Source: Cotesia glomerata
Taxonomy: Eukaryota; Arthropoda; Insecta; Hymenoptera; Braconidae
NCBI RefSeq assembly: GCF_020080835.1
Contig: NC_058159.1
Span: 29,673,525 to 29,737,524 of the forward strand
DNA length: 64,000 nt
Direction of reading: 5' to 3'
Shown: positions 1 to 11,705 of the stretch, in pieces
Layout of the letters: each line of letters starts with the position of its first letter
Position numbering within the stretch: position 1 is the stretch's first letter
The notes under the pieces: model-generated
Told to the model about the DNA's origin: nothing
Database searches by the model: none
Seen by the model: only the letters and a program-made list of their open reading frames with translations
Program-made: the position numbers and the translations under genes

Positions 1-792
1 ATAAGAAAAAAAAACAATTATTAAACAAAAATAAATTGAGGTGTTATTCACCTGCAGGCGATCTATGAACTGGGAGTGCTTTCATTGAAGACCAAGCAAG
101 CCAGAGAAACAAAATCTGTAGAAATTATAATGCTGGAGGCCGGCTGGTTAATCACGATATTTCTGTTGATACCTTAAGTGTGAAAAGTGAAATTACACCC
201 GGAAGAGGAAAAATGCATATATAGACATACATATATATTTATAGAGTATTCACTCATGCCCATTGTCATCCTCGCAGTAATAGTCATACTCATTGTCACA
301 GAAAGTTGAGCCGAGTTTCGTCCAGTTAAGCCCGGAGCTCCAGACACCATTTGCGAGTCTCATTTTTTATTCATTTTTGAATACTCACCTCAACTCGCGA
401 GGTCTCAGCTTTCCCTCGAGGTATTGTGAGGGCTCGTCTCGGCGTCTGGAATGTCCTCAGGAAGGGAGATCGTTAACGTGGCAAGGACCACGTACAACAA
501 GGACTAAACTCTCTTCAGACTTTCCCGAGTTGTCAAAAGGATTTGCGTCATCCTCATCTCTCTGTATATAATATAATGGCGGTGCAGTGCAGTTAAGTAC
601 TGACAATGAAAGTGAAGAAGAAAGTGAAGGCATAAGGGCATGTCTAGATCTGCCCTCAGTCTCTCAGCTGTTTATATCCCACTTGGATCTCGGATGGAGA
701 CAAACCCGGCTTCCGAAAGGGATATATAATACCTGGAATGCGTCGTCGAGATCAGGACGGGGGATGCATGCATATTAATGCTCACTCTCTAG
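1..792. other. Unique sequence, no gene recognised
   Basis: The first 240 bases are AT-rich and featureless. From about 240 to 790 the sequence is GC-richer and shows no relation to other parts of the window. Open frames at 293-571 and 587-778 exist, but they have no recognisable motif and no convincing splice or start context, so I do not call them. The last 20 bases (branch-like attaatg followed by tcactctctag at 782-792) form a good splice acceptor for the candidate exon that follows. Confidence 0.5.
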
Positions 793-955
793 TAGGATTT
801 CAAACTTGCTCATGAACATGTACAAAGAACAGAACGACACGATCCTTCCCAACGGCGAGCGCATTACCAACTTCCAGACCACGAATACAACCGAACAGAT
901 TCGAAACGTTTTGCTTGGTTGGTTGCTTGATGTTTTTACTCTTCAAGAACTTTAA
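793..955 (+). CDS. Candidate coding exon, unrecognised protein
   Basis: An open frame begins after a pyrimidine-rich acceptor ending at 792 and runs in frame with an internal ATG at 812 to a TAA at 953-955 (47 codons from that ATG). About 18 of the first 25 codons end in G or C, in a region that is otherwise strongly AT-rich. That is what a real exon would show and what chance ORFs here do not. The peptide includes the stretch ILPNGERITNF. I do not recognise the family. The last third, from 893 on, is duplicated 628 bp downstream (1521-1584), where the frame is also open and ends in TAA. The true exon end may therefore be a donor hidden in the duplicated part. No matching neighbour exon is visible, and it could still be a pseudogene fragment. 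Confidence 0.3.
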
Positions 956-2115
956 TAATTTTTTTTAATTTTAAATCAAAACCATTTTTATCGCTTAAGC
1001 TTGTAAAAAATTTTTTCTTATAGTCTATTATGTCGATAAATTATTTTTGATATGAATATTGGCCATATCTAGCTCAATATAATGTAATATGTCTCCAAAT
1101 TACTTAATATGGTCATAAACGCCCATATATAATTTTTTTAAAAAACAGTTCTTAAAATCTCCGACAGGCGGCGCATGGTCGCTAAATCGTTTCACTCTTA
1201 GAGAGTGAAATTTTGTAATTAAGTTTTAAAATAAACAATCACATTTTTCTCTACTTCTTATTAGTTTCTGATCAAATTTTCTTCAAAAAATTAAAATAAA
1301 TTGTATACTTTATTTTTTATTAAGATTTTAAATAAAATACATTTTTTAACTCCCTCAAAACAGCATAAATTTTTAACTTAATAAATTACTACCAAATCTT
1401 TTTGTTTAATATGATATTTTTATTCACATACACATTTTTCAAAAAAATACAAAATTAAAAAATTATCTTTTCATTATTATAGTTTGATATAATCAGATCA
1501 ACCCAAATAAAAATACGACAGAACAGATTCGAAACGTTTTGCTCGGTTTGTTGCTTGATGTTCTTGCTCTTCACGAACTTAAATAATTTTTTTTAATTTT
1601 CAATCAAAACCATTTTGGTCGCTTAACCTCGTAAAATTTTTTTTCTTATAGTCTATTATGTCTATAAATTATTTCTGGTGTGAATATTGGTCATATCTAG
1701 CTCAATATAATGTAATAAATCTGCAAATTACTTAACATGGTCATGTATAATTTTTTGATCAGTTCTTAAAATCTCCGACAGGTAGCGCATGGTCGCTGAA
1801 TCTTCTCACTATCAGAGAGTAAAATTTTTTTAATTAAGTTTTAAAATAAAAAATAACATTTTTTTCTACTAATTAGTTTCTTATAAAATTTTTTTACAAA
1901 AATTAAAATAAGTCGTATATTTTATTCTTTTTTTTAAGATTTTAAATCAATTTTCTGACTTCTTTAAACAGGATTTTTAATTCAATAAACTACTACCAAA
2001 TTTTTTTGTTTAATATGACATATTTATTGACATTCTCAAAGAAATACAAAATTGAAAAATTATCTTTCAATTCTTAGTCTGATATAACCAGATCAACCCA
2101 AATCAAAAATTTTCC
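893..2115. repeat. Tandem duplication, two units of about 628 bp
   Basis: Unit 1 starts at gaacagattcg (893) and unit 2 at the same motif at 1521. The order of landmarks is the same in both: the gaacag start, an AT-rich spacer, a gaatattgg-ccatat segment, a GC-rich core around gcgcatggtcgct (1171 and 1785), an agagagt motif, and a closing agatcaaccc (1495 and 2090). Unit 2 has accumulated deletions. The left breakpoint lies inside the candidate exon 793-955. The GC-rich core recurs elsewhere in the window (4361, 39197, 39350, 39504, 56436). Confidence 0.75.
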
Positions 2116-3167
2116 AACTGAATATTTAAAAATCCAACAATTATCTCGATCATCAGTTCGACAACTCATCAATCATTTTGATAAATCCCAAATTCCACGA
2201 GCTCCATATAACATTCGTGATGTTTAGATACATGTCTATTACTGAAAGTGCGTTGACCTCTCTTACTCAATTAAAAATTAAGAGTAAGTCCCTCGAGAAC
2301 AGAAGGGAGTTAAGCTTTAACCTGTGACAAAATCCAGGGTAAGCCATTGATTTTATTTGTAGATTAACAGATGCACCGTGCACCAGCTTTAGTGGAACCT
2401 CCAGAAGCAACAGCGGCGACCGTGAATCTCGTGTGTGACCCTCACAGTTGGTGGTCGATTTATTATTTTTATTTTTATTTTCATTTTTAAATCAACCAAT
2501 CTATAATATATAACTTGTCTCTTTAAAATTCCAGCCTTTTTGTCCTCATCGGACAAACTCCGCTCCGGGTTTTATTTTTATTTGTTGTTATTATTTATGA
2601 ACACGATCGCAACAGAATCGATTTTGTCTCGGCTCACTGCCTACATACACCCATGATATGTATTTGTTCATGTTCATGTGTGTTACACACATGTGGACCG
2701 TCGTTATCTATTTATTCGTTATTCGGTATGTCGCCGATAAAAGTGAGGATATTTTCCGGAAACGAGATCTTAGGATCCTGCAAGTGTCACTAAACAGTAT
2801 GGGTCAGACATTAATGCCGACTGGTTCCAACGATCCATGATTTTTTATTCAAATTACGAGACTCCGTTTTTCCGATACGATATCTGGCGGCTGTGTTGTG
2901 CTGGACTCGGAAAATCTTCCAGTGAATCGAGTAGAAGCTAAGACAAAGACAAGGATGAGGATAAAGAAAGAAGTTTAACTCACCGGGGATTATTCACGAC
3001 GCTGTTGGCTCCAACCACATTGGTTACCATACTGCCATACTGAATCTTACTTGCAGATCTGACATCCGATATCCAACGGTTACCATATTCTAGACGATTT
3101 GATTACGCATAGGAAATTTATTTTCTATTTTTTGTGTCATTTTTGTTAAATAATCAAATAATGCTGA
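2116..3167. other. Unique island, possible small exon only
   Basis: This is GC-richer sequence without similarity to other parts of the window. After ttgtagattaacag an ATG at 2371 opens about 38 codons, but codon bias is weak and no clear donor follows. The upstream gtaagc is only about 35 nt away, too close for a normal intron. An open frame at 2658-2840 also lacks support. I see no certain gene. Confidence 0.35.
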
Positions 3168-4261
3168 CTAGCAACCTTGCAGTCACTACGTGACTGCCGT
3201 GACTTGTAAACTATAGATAAATAAAATTTTGCTTTATTAAATAATGGCTTTTGTTAAATTGCACTGTACTTTTTTAACTATTGACATTTTTAAAGATATA
3301 AGCTCATCTCGATGTTACACTCATCAAAAGCTTTCATTTGAGTACCCACATGCATTTTGATATATTATTCATATATACATATATCTAATATATATAAATA
3401 TATGAAAAATAGATGTGGGTACTCAAATAAAAGGTCTCGATGAGTGTAATGTCGAAATGAGCTTATATCTTTAAAAATGTCAATAGTTCACAAGATAAAA
3501 GGTCATTTCTTAATTATGTTAAATTGCACTGTACTTTCTCAGCTATTGACATTTTTAACGAAATAAGCTCATCCTGATAATACACTCATCAAGAGCTTTC
3601 ACTTGAGTACCCACATGCATTTTCATATATTCATATATGTAATATATATAAATATATGAAAAATTGATGTGGGTACTCAAATGTCAGGTCTCAATGAGTG
3701 TAATGTCGGAATGAGCTTATATCTTTAAAAATGTCAATAGTTCACAAGATAAAAGATCATTTCTTAATTATGTTAAATTGCACTGTACTTTCTCAACTAT
3801 TGACATCTTTAACGAAATAATCTCATTCTGATAATACACTCATCAAGAGCTTTCACTTGAGTACCCACATGCATTTTCATATATTTTTCATATATTCATA
3901 TATGTAATATATATAAATATATGAAAAATTGATGTGGGTACTCAAATGTCAGGTCTCGATGAGTGTAATGTCGGAATGAGCTTATATCTTTAAAAATGTC
4001 AATAGTTCACTAGATACAAGGTCATTTCTTAATTATGTATTTAGAAATAGAGAATTTTCGAATGCAGCCTCAATACTTATAATAAATTGACTATCGGTGA
4101 GAATAATATAAAACCTTGAAAAGGCACAAATTCAAGTTAAGATCTTTGTAATGACACATATATATTTATATATATATATATATATATTTCACTAAAAAAA
4201 CCGATTTTATCATATGACTATTCTGGACACAAAATTTTTCTTATTCTCTTAATAATATTGA
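3168..4261 (-). mobile_element. Helitron A copy, complete, three palindromic subunits
   Basis: Read on the minus strand, the 3' end is a hairpin of the GCAGTCAC-loop-GTGACTGC type followed by about 11 nt ending CTAG. On the plus strand this is ctagcaacc at 3168. The 5' end reads TC...AAGAGAATAAG with a small indel and lies at about 4261. The interior contains three foldback subunits, each with arms tttgagtacccacat / atgtgggtactcaaa, at about 3300-3460, 3580-3720 and 3830-3980. A short TA run sits near 4158-4186. There is no Rep/helicase coding, so it is non-autonomous. Confidence 0.85.
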
Positions 4262-4450
4262 TGATATATGTAAAAAAAAATTTTTTATATAACCATATCA
4301 AGATATGTCCATGTATGCTCGAAAATAATTTTTTATTAAAAGTTAGTTCTGGAAATTTAAAACAGATGGCGCATAATCGCAGAATCATCTCCCTATTAGA
4401 GAGTTAAGCTCAAAGTATAAAGATTTAAAGTAAAAAATTGTGTTTTTAAT
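4262..4450. repeat. Dispersed repeat fragment with gcgcatggtcgc-like core
   Basis: An AT-rich segment with ccatat/atatg motifs precedes a core reading gatggcgcataatcgcagaa at 4366-4385 and an agagagtt motif. It matches the cores at 1161, 1771, 39197 and 56436. Here, as at 56296, it lies directly beside the 5' end of a Helitron A copy, so the Helitron probably inserted into this older repeat. Confidence 0.6.
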
Positions 4451-5160
4451 CTTCTATAAAAAGCCTAATATTGCTACAATTGATTAGATCAAGCTATATG
4501 CAAAAATTTTTACATAGAAAAAAATATCTTAAATTATTCTCAAGATTTTTAAATGTCACGCAATTTTACAGTTTGACACGTATAATTGTGTCAATCACAA
4601 ATAAATATTTCAGTAGTTTTTACTTAGTAACCAAATGAATACTTTATGAACATCCACTGAAATAAAATATGATTTTTAAGAGACAAGTCATTTTATTTTT
4701 CTAAGAAATCTATAACCTGGAAGTTTTAATAATCTATGAATGAATTAATTGACACAAATAGTGAGATAATTAATTTATTAACATCAGTCTTGTCCGATTC
4801 ATCATAAATGAGATAATATTTAATAATTAAATGAATGGATTATCAGACTATAAGTATTACTCCCGATTGATAAAATATTAAAGTTTTATAAGCGTCTGAT
4901 CAAATTCAGGTCACGCTTTTCAGAGCTATTGGATTTCCTCCGAAATCATTTTATTTGAATGTTTTACAGTGATATCAACTAAATTCAATATTATTTAAAA
5001 TTTCTTCTAAAAAAGTAATTAAAAATTTGAACCTAGGTTTTTTTCAAAAAATTTATAGTGACAAAATCTTATTAACATAACTAATATCCCCATTTTTTAA
5101 AACAACTAATTTTAAACTTACGAAGTTAAAAATGAACTTCACCAGTTGAATTATAAACAC
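4451..5160. other. AT-rich stretch, nothing recognised
   Basis: Long runs of A and T with no open frame above background, no TIR pair and no RNA-like fold were found by eye. Confidence 0.5.
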
Positions 5161-6593
5161 AATAAAACTCAGGTGTATCTCTCACAGCCGAATGGCCAAG
5201 AACAACGGGGATGAAGACCATCAATATGTCTTGGAACTTGATGGGTCCGATCGAATATTCGATTAGCTCGCGTTTCATGCCCGGCTATCCGCAATAGACG
5301 GTTACATCACTGTCATCTTGAACAATAGGCAGTCCCAGTCAATAATCCGATCCATGATACATCCAACACTCGGACAATAGTCACCCTCTCAAGGAGACAA
5401 TCTGCGATATCAAACCTAAAGCCTTCATTCAGCTGAAAATCTGAAGCCAGAAGCTAGAAACTGGATGCCGGGACAGTTCTCAGGACCAGAGGGGATGTGT
5501 TACGGAGTTTGACGCCAGAAGAGCCAGGAATCAATACGTCCCAACGGAGGTTTGCTGCGAAACCCTTATTTCACGGTTGACAGAGACGAAATTGCCGGCT
5601 AATTACTACCTTGGTAATTAGTGGAGATGTTAGTTTGCTTTTGTGCTGGAATGGCGTCTCCGCCGCTTGTGTATTGCGACCACAAATGTCCCACCGAATT
5701 GGATGCGTGGTGTGTCTCATCAACCTCGTCTAACTGCTCCAGAAATGGATCCCGGGTCTCTAGCAATGCTGTATTACACCAACTCGACACTCTGGGGGTG
5801 TTGTGGCTCCAATTATTCCACACAGAGCGCCATTACATGTTACATTACATTACAAACAGTGTTAGTTAGTGGTAGTTAAGTGCGCTGAGCAGGAGCCTCC
5901 TTATTACCTATTTCACGGCAATTCTCACCCTCATTTCTTCCCTTCTTTATTCCCTTTGTAGTTCTAAAGAGCTTCATGAGCTGCTTCATGAGCATAGTCT
6001 CCTGAAACTACACAACAGCCAAGCTCCTTACTTCGGGTCTTTAATTAGCTCCAATGACTTTCCAGCCTCTGTCTTGTTAACCTCGTTGTAATTTCCCAAT
6101 TCGAGTACATATGAGTAAATATACACTTCACCAATTAGTTCCGTTGCCGTTCCAAGTCTCGAGTGAACCGTTTACCCTCCTTTTCGCCCGACAAAGACTC
6201 TTCATGCTTGGGTTATAACGAGCCTTATGGACGGTAAATAAGGGCCAAATGTAGAGATGGCTTCAAGAGCAGAAATGTGCTGGCACATGTGCTGTAGAAT
6301 TGAAGACGTTTTTAGAGTTTGGAGAAGATTTACTGGTTTTATGGTCATTTAGATTTTTGTGGGTGGTCAAGGTTGTAATTAGTTGATGTTTTGATGTTAA
6401 TACAGAAAAATATGTCGAGTTTACAGTTTTAGTAATGTTAAATTTATATTTTTGGAAATGGAATTTTTGTTATGAAAATTTTCAACTTGTAAATGTCAAT
6501 TTTATATCAGAAAAATGTTTAATTTAAATGAAAAAAAAATCTTAGATTTAACAGTCGATAATTTAAAAATTTACAATAAAAAAAAATGTAAAT
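5161..6593. other. Unique GC-richer island, no supported gene
   Basis: The island core (about 5160-6250) is GC-richer. Three mutually overlapping frames are open on both strands at 5599-5879, as GC-rich DNA produces by chance. None has a recognisable motif, a signal peptide or good splice borders. The tail (6250-6593) is AT-rich. Nothing else was seen. Confidence 0.4.
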
Positions 6594-6931
6594 AGGGCAG
6601 AAGTACCGTTTTTAGCCATCTTACTACCGTTTTTGGTCAATTAACATTTGAATTAATTAATAAAAAATTGATATTATAATAAATTAATTTCAATTAATTA
6701 TTTCTTTCAAAATAATAATATTTATTTAATGCCGTAAGATGGACGGCGGAGTTCCTAGGGAACTAATTAATTTTAATTAATTTATAACCATACTTTTGTT
6801 GAGTTTAAAAATATTTATATTAAAACAAATCGAGTTTGTAATGGTTTATTAGTATAAATTCATTTCTATCGTTTATTTAAACAATAAATAGCCATAAACG
6901 GTACAGTGGCCACAAACGGTACTTCTGCCCT
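6594..6931. mobile_element. MITE with AGGGCAGAAGTACCGTTT inverted ends
   Basis: The left end reads agggcagaagtaccgttttt and the right end aaacggtacttctgccct, a near-perfect inverted repeat of 18 bp. A flanking TA occurs on both sides. Inner motifs (tggcca and related) continue the symmetry for about 30 bp per arm. The interior is AT-rich and non-coding. A degenerate relative lies at 23665-23895. Confidence 0.8.
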
Positions 6932-6934
6932 ATA

Positions 6935-7108
6935 CACAGTAAAAAGTTTTGCGTCATTGCGTCAAAAAATTTTGTGTTAAATATTTAACACTTTTATGTG
7001 TAAATTTAACATTTATTGTGTTAAATTAACACAGAAAAGTGTTAAATTGACACAAAAAAAAGTTAAATATTTAACATAAAAATTTTTAACACAAAATTTT
7101 TTACTGTG
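6935..7108. mobile_element. MITE with CACAGTAAAAA ends, TA flanks
   Basis: The element begins cacagtaaaaagttttgcg and ends ttttttactgtg, with TA on each side. Nearly the whole element is one palindrome made of tgttaaat/atttaaca motifs. It sits only three bases from the preceding MITE. A second copy lies at 23415-23611 with a visible empty site elsewhere. Confidence 0.8.
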
Positions 7109-8621
7109 TAGCATTGAAAATTTGGAATTCAGGTTTAAAAAAAATAAAAGTCAAATTTACAAGACATTTAAAAATTATTCTTGTAAATTTTTCCAAGTTT
7201 TTTTTTTAACTATAACATTATTTAATTGTATTAATTTTACATATTGATAAATGTAAATCTAACATCGATTTTTCGTAAATATAACATAAAACGGTCTTAT
7301 AATTTAAACATATAATTTTGTTAAGTGTCTCTATAAAAAAATATAAAATACATAAAAATTAGTTTATTAAAAATTAAAAATCAAGATACTAAAGTCCATA
7401 AACTATTATTACATCTATAAATTATTTAATTTCAATCAATATTTTAAACCTCCAATAATATTCCCGTATTTCTCGTTTGTAAACTATTAACAACCCAATA
7501 ACCGAAGACGTTTAACGGACATAAATAATTCAATACAAAGAAAATATTATATATAATTGTTATTCCAAGATAGGTTATCTTCCAATGACCCGATTCGCTG
7601 AAAGCTTTTCTGTTAAATAAATAATTCATAAAGAAGCTAAATAATGGAGTTTTTAAAAAGATGACAAGTAGCACATACATTATTAATCCGACAAAAAGGA
7701 TTAATTATTCATCATATTATCGTTGATAGATATTTTATCAATTATGAAGACGAGAAGAAAATAGTCCAACGAAACATAGCTTGTACTTAAAAAGTCTGCG
7801 ATAATCAAGAGCTCTATCGGATAGTGAGTCGTAGATTGATCGGGCTTAGCATTATTAGATCTAGAGTGAACTCAGGATCAAGTTTAGGCAGAATTAATCG
7901 GCTTATTGCATAGAAGCGGGCTTCTCACTAGACAGGGGCACTCTCTTAGCCCGGATCTGAAACGACCGCAGAGGTCGCACAGCAGGATCAATCTCGTTCA
8001 CTCTCACGCGTCCTTCCTCCCCTGTCTGAGAATCCTCCACCCTTTCTCCTGTTCTTAAATCGTATTCCCGAGTAGTAGCCCATAACATATACATACATAG
8101 GAATTGCGGCCGTAGAACACTACGTGGGGCCCGGTCACGACTTTTGGGGTCCTTCGAGACCAGAGTAGAAGACCCCCCTCGACGATTCAGCGACTTTCCA
8201 TCCCTCCCCTTGTTTTATCTCCTCATACACGGACGTATACACTACATACACACATTTCCCGGGTAACAACAACATAAGTCGTATCATATGTACTCATCTC
8301 TTTACTATACTCACTGTATAGTACTTGCACTCGACACTGGCATGTCCAACTGGAAATTCGTCTTCCACGTCAAATGATAATACGTGAGCGAGAGTCGTGC
8401 CGCTCCACTCATGTCATCTCTTCTTATTCTGTTTCTGCTTACAGAACCTCTCAGGAACTCACTATCTGCTCAATTGTGAGCCTCGTCCTTTGCATTTGAT
8501 CCATAATGGCCTTCCGAATCGCTAATTGACCTCCAACACCGTTAATCGCTAAATTATTTATAATTAATTAATTATACTTTATCGTTTATTTTGAAATTAA
8601 TTATATTTTTTTTTTTGGTTA
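7109..8621. other. AT-rich stretch then unique island
   Basis: 7109-7780 is AT-rich with no signal beyond chance ORFs. 7781-8560 is a GC-richer unique island. A minus-strand frame at 7903-8094 is open and polar in composition, but it has no family resemblance or splice context. I report no gene. Confidence 0.4.
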
Positions 8622-9208
8622 TCTATATTATTAAGAGAATAAGCAAAATTTTGTGGCCAGTTTATTTATATGATAAAATGGGTTTTTATGGTTAAATTTT
8701 GGTATCGTTACTCACTAATAATTAATTTATGATGATAAGTATTTAAGATGCATTAGAAAATGCTCTATCTCTAGATACATAATTAAGAAATGACCTTGTA
8801 TCTTGTGAAATATTGACATTTTTAAAGATATAGGCTCATCCCGATGTTACACTCATCCGAGACCTTTCATTTGAGTACCCACATCAATTTTTCATATATT
8901 TATATATTATATATATGTATATATGAAAAATATATCAAAATGCATGTGGGTACTCAAATGAAAGCTCTTGATGAGTGTAATATCGGGATGAGCTTATATC
9001 TTTAAAAATGTCAATAGTTGAGAAAGTACAATGCAATTTGACATAATTAAGAAATGAGTTTGTATCTCGTGAACTATTGACATTTTTGATAAAGTATAAG
9101 TATAAAGTACAGTGCAATTTAACAAAATTCGTTATTTTATAAAGCGAAATTTTATTTATTTATAGTTTACAAGTCACGGCAGTCACATAGTGACTGCAAG
9201 GTTGCTAG
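8622..9208 (+). mobile_element. Helitron A copy, complete, 587 bp
   Basis: The 5' end is TCTATATTATTAAGAG at 8622 after an A. The 3' end is the hairpin GCAGTCACATAGTGACTGC followed by AAGGTTGCTAG ending at 9208 and then T. This is textbook Helitron structure (5' TC, 3' hairpin plus CTAG, A^T insertion, no target duplication) and serves as the reference copy for the family. It contains one full palindromic subunit (about 8840-8990) and the scar of a second. Confidence 0.92.
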
Positions 9209-10479
9209 TTATTATTTCACACTTATTGGCAAAAAAAAAAATTTTTTTTTTGATTATGATATTGTCAATAATCTAAAATTTATTTTTTAAATTGTAAAGA
9301 ATTAAAATTTATTTTCTACAAAAATTAGTAATATTTTTTTTTCTAATCAATAATTTATGAAAAAATTTTAATAATTTTTTTTTTGCTTATAATTTTTGAC
9401 AATCTTAAATAAAATTATTTTTATTAATTTATTTTAATAAAAATTACTACCATTTCTATCCAATGATAAAGTAATATTTTTTTTCTACTTATTACTTTAT
9501 CAAAAAAAAATTTTTAATATAATTAAAAGTTTTTGTAATTTATTTGAAATTTTCTGTATAAATTATAAAAAATTCCATCTTGATTACAAAAGTGTATTTA
9601 ATAATATAAAACGAAACCAAGACTTAAAATTTGATCAAATTCACATATTAACATGAATATAATAAAATTGTTTGAATTTAAATTAGGAAACTGGCTGGCA
9701 GTAAAAATGAAGGCTCAAAAGGTCTGATATTGATTGAATGTATTATTAAGAGAGTAATTCAGATTCTTGTTCTCCGTAGATTGATCCGGCAAAGTGGGTT
9801 CGTCATAAAAGCCAGCCAAGCAATGATGCCTACAAGCCCGAACCTCAAACATACCCACTCGACCGTCAATACATAACAAACGCGTATGCCTACGGCTTAC
9901 AGCTTACAGCGGCCTCTAATCGATTGCCCAGCGCCCTCAAGGCGTTCAAAAACCCGCTAATAATTCAATACAGCACTAATTAATACTCTGTGAATGCTCG
10001 CTATTATATGCTAGCCGCGCGTACGAGTACATGCGTGTTTTAAACCAAGGGGTGTTACGTACCAACGCTGATAGGAGTGTTCGCTTAACCGTAACAACTC
10101 GTGTTTCCAATTTGATGCATTGTTGTTCGCGTATTACATTTCTTCGGGACTTAAAAATGAATTGCTCTGGTTACATTGTTAGTGCAACAATATTCCGCGG
10201 TCTGAAATGCTGGATATATCAAATATTTATTTTGCAATGTGAGTTTTTTATCTGAAAAAATTCCCTTGGTTATGAACTCAATTTTATTTATTTATTTATT
10301 TTTTTTTTTTTTTAATTAGAGTGAAATAATATTGATGTAAAAAAAAATTAAAAACTAGAGAAATAATGTATTAATTTTTTTTTTAATATCATTTTTTAAT
10401 TGAACGAAAATAAAAGTAATTTAATTTTTAATTTATATTTTTATAATTAAAAATCTATATTAATCTCTGAAATTCCTTA
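9209..10479. other. AT-rich stretch and small unique island
   Basis: 9209-9720 is nearly pure A/T. 9721-10255 is a GC-richer island with an open frame at 10031-10255 that I judge a chance ORF, because it has no motif and no splice sites. 10256-10479 is AT-rich again. Confidence 0.4.
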
Positions 10480-11705
10480 AATTTTTTAGTAATTAATTTT
10501 TAAATAATAAAAAAAATTTTTTTACCGTTTGAATAACAATTAATTCCGACAGTTGATTTAAAAATTCATTAAAATTTCTCTTTTAATTTAAAAAAAAAAA
10601 ATTAATAAATAATAATGATTAAAAATTTGTCTAAATTAAAATTTTACCAATTGGTATATGTTTAAAATTTTTAAGAATTTCTTTACTTACACTGATAGAA
10701 GGATTTAGTTCTATTTAATAAGATTTAGTAACAGATACTAAATGATTTAGTAACAAACCTTTCATTACCAAATATTTAGTAATAGGTACTAAATTATTTA
10801 TTAAAGTTCATTTAGTTCCACCAAATAAATATTTAGTAGTATTTAACAAATTATTTATTGCTACTCAATAAATCGTTTATTGGTATCAAAGAAATTAATT
10901 TTTTAACTAATTTAAGCGTGTAACCTAACTTTTTAACTTAAAATAAATCAAAATAAATAATTTTAAGTAAAAATATAAGGTATTACAAAGAAAATAATCT
11001 CATTAAATTATATTTTTTTGTTTGAGACATTTATAAAATTTAACATTAAACAAGTTTTTAACACATCAATAATAGACAAATTGAAAAATGTAAACTAAAC
11101 TCCACTGAAAAAAGGCATAAATAGAAGACATTTATTGGGAGTATGTTTTTTTAAAGGTTTGATAAATCTTCCAAAAACGAGCTGAATAAAATAATCTGAG
11201 TTAGTGAATAGGTTATGTATCACATAAACATTGGAATTGAAGCATAGCCATCTACCGACAATACTTGCCAAAAAAATATTTAGTTCCTGTTACTAAATAT
11301 TATATGGTGGAACTAAATATTTATTTCCATCTAATAAGGCCTTGTTCATATAAAGAAATCATTTATTGAACTGTAACAAATAACATTGATGGATACAAAA
11401 TATTTGTTTCTTCCAAATAAATGAATAAAAATTTTGTTACTAAATCCTTCTATCAGTGTAGTATAGATGATTGAAAATAAATGATAAATATATATTAATC
11501 CAACTTTTTTAGAAATTAATTTCTAATTAATGCAAAAATTTTTTTGTCAATTGAATAACAATTAATTCCAACAGTTGATTAAAAAAATTCATTAAAATTT
11601 CTCATTTAATTTAAAAAAAAAAAAATTATTAAATAATTATGATTAAAAATTTGTCTAAATTAAAATTTTACGAATTAGCATATATTTAAAATTTCTTTAC
11701 TTACA
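10480..11705 (+). repeat. Direct repeat of about 210 bp flanking a MITE
   Basis: The segment 10480-10690 (aattaattccgacagttgat through ctttacttac) recurs at 11500-11705 with point changes and small indels. The MITE at 10690-11458 is inserted exactly at the end of the left copy. The right copy shows the uninterrupted ctttacttac, which gives a partial empty-site reference. Confidence 0.7.
10690..11458. mobile_element. MITE family CACTGATAGAAGG, 769 bp, TA flanks
   Basis: The ends are cactgatagaaggattta and its inverted form taaatccttctatcagtg, bounded by TA on both sides. The body is AT-rich with repeated tttagtaac/gttactaaa motifs and a central non-palindromic part. The same full-length element occurs in opposite orientation at 41331-43079 (interrupted) and 43080-43822 (left end missing). 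It has no transposase frame. The TA target suggests Tc1/mariner-like mobilisation, which is inference. Confidence 0.88.

Noticed and set aside
5599..5879. Three overlapping ORFs on both strands
   Set aside because: Simultaneous openness in several frames reflects GC-rich composition; no homology or splice signals seen.
8935..9117. ORF and similar ORF at 37319-37513
   Set aside because: Both lie inside Helitron A subunits and are by-products of the repeat sequence.
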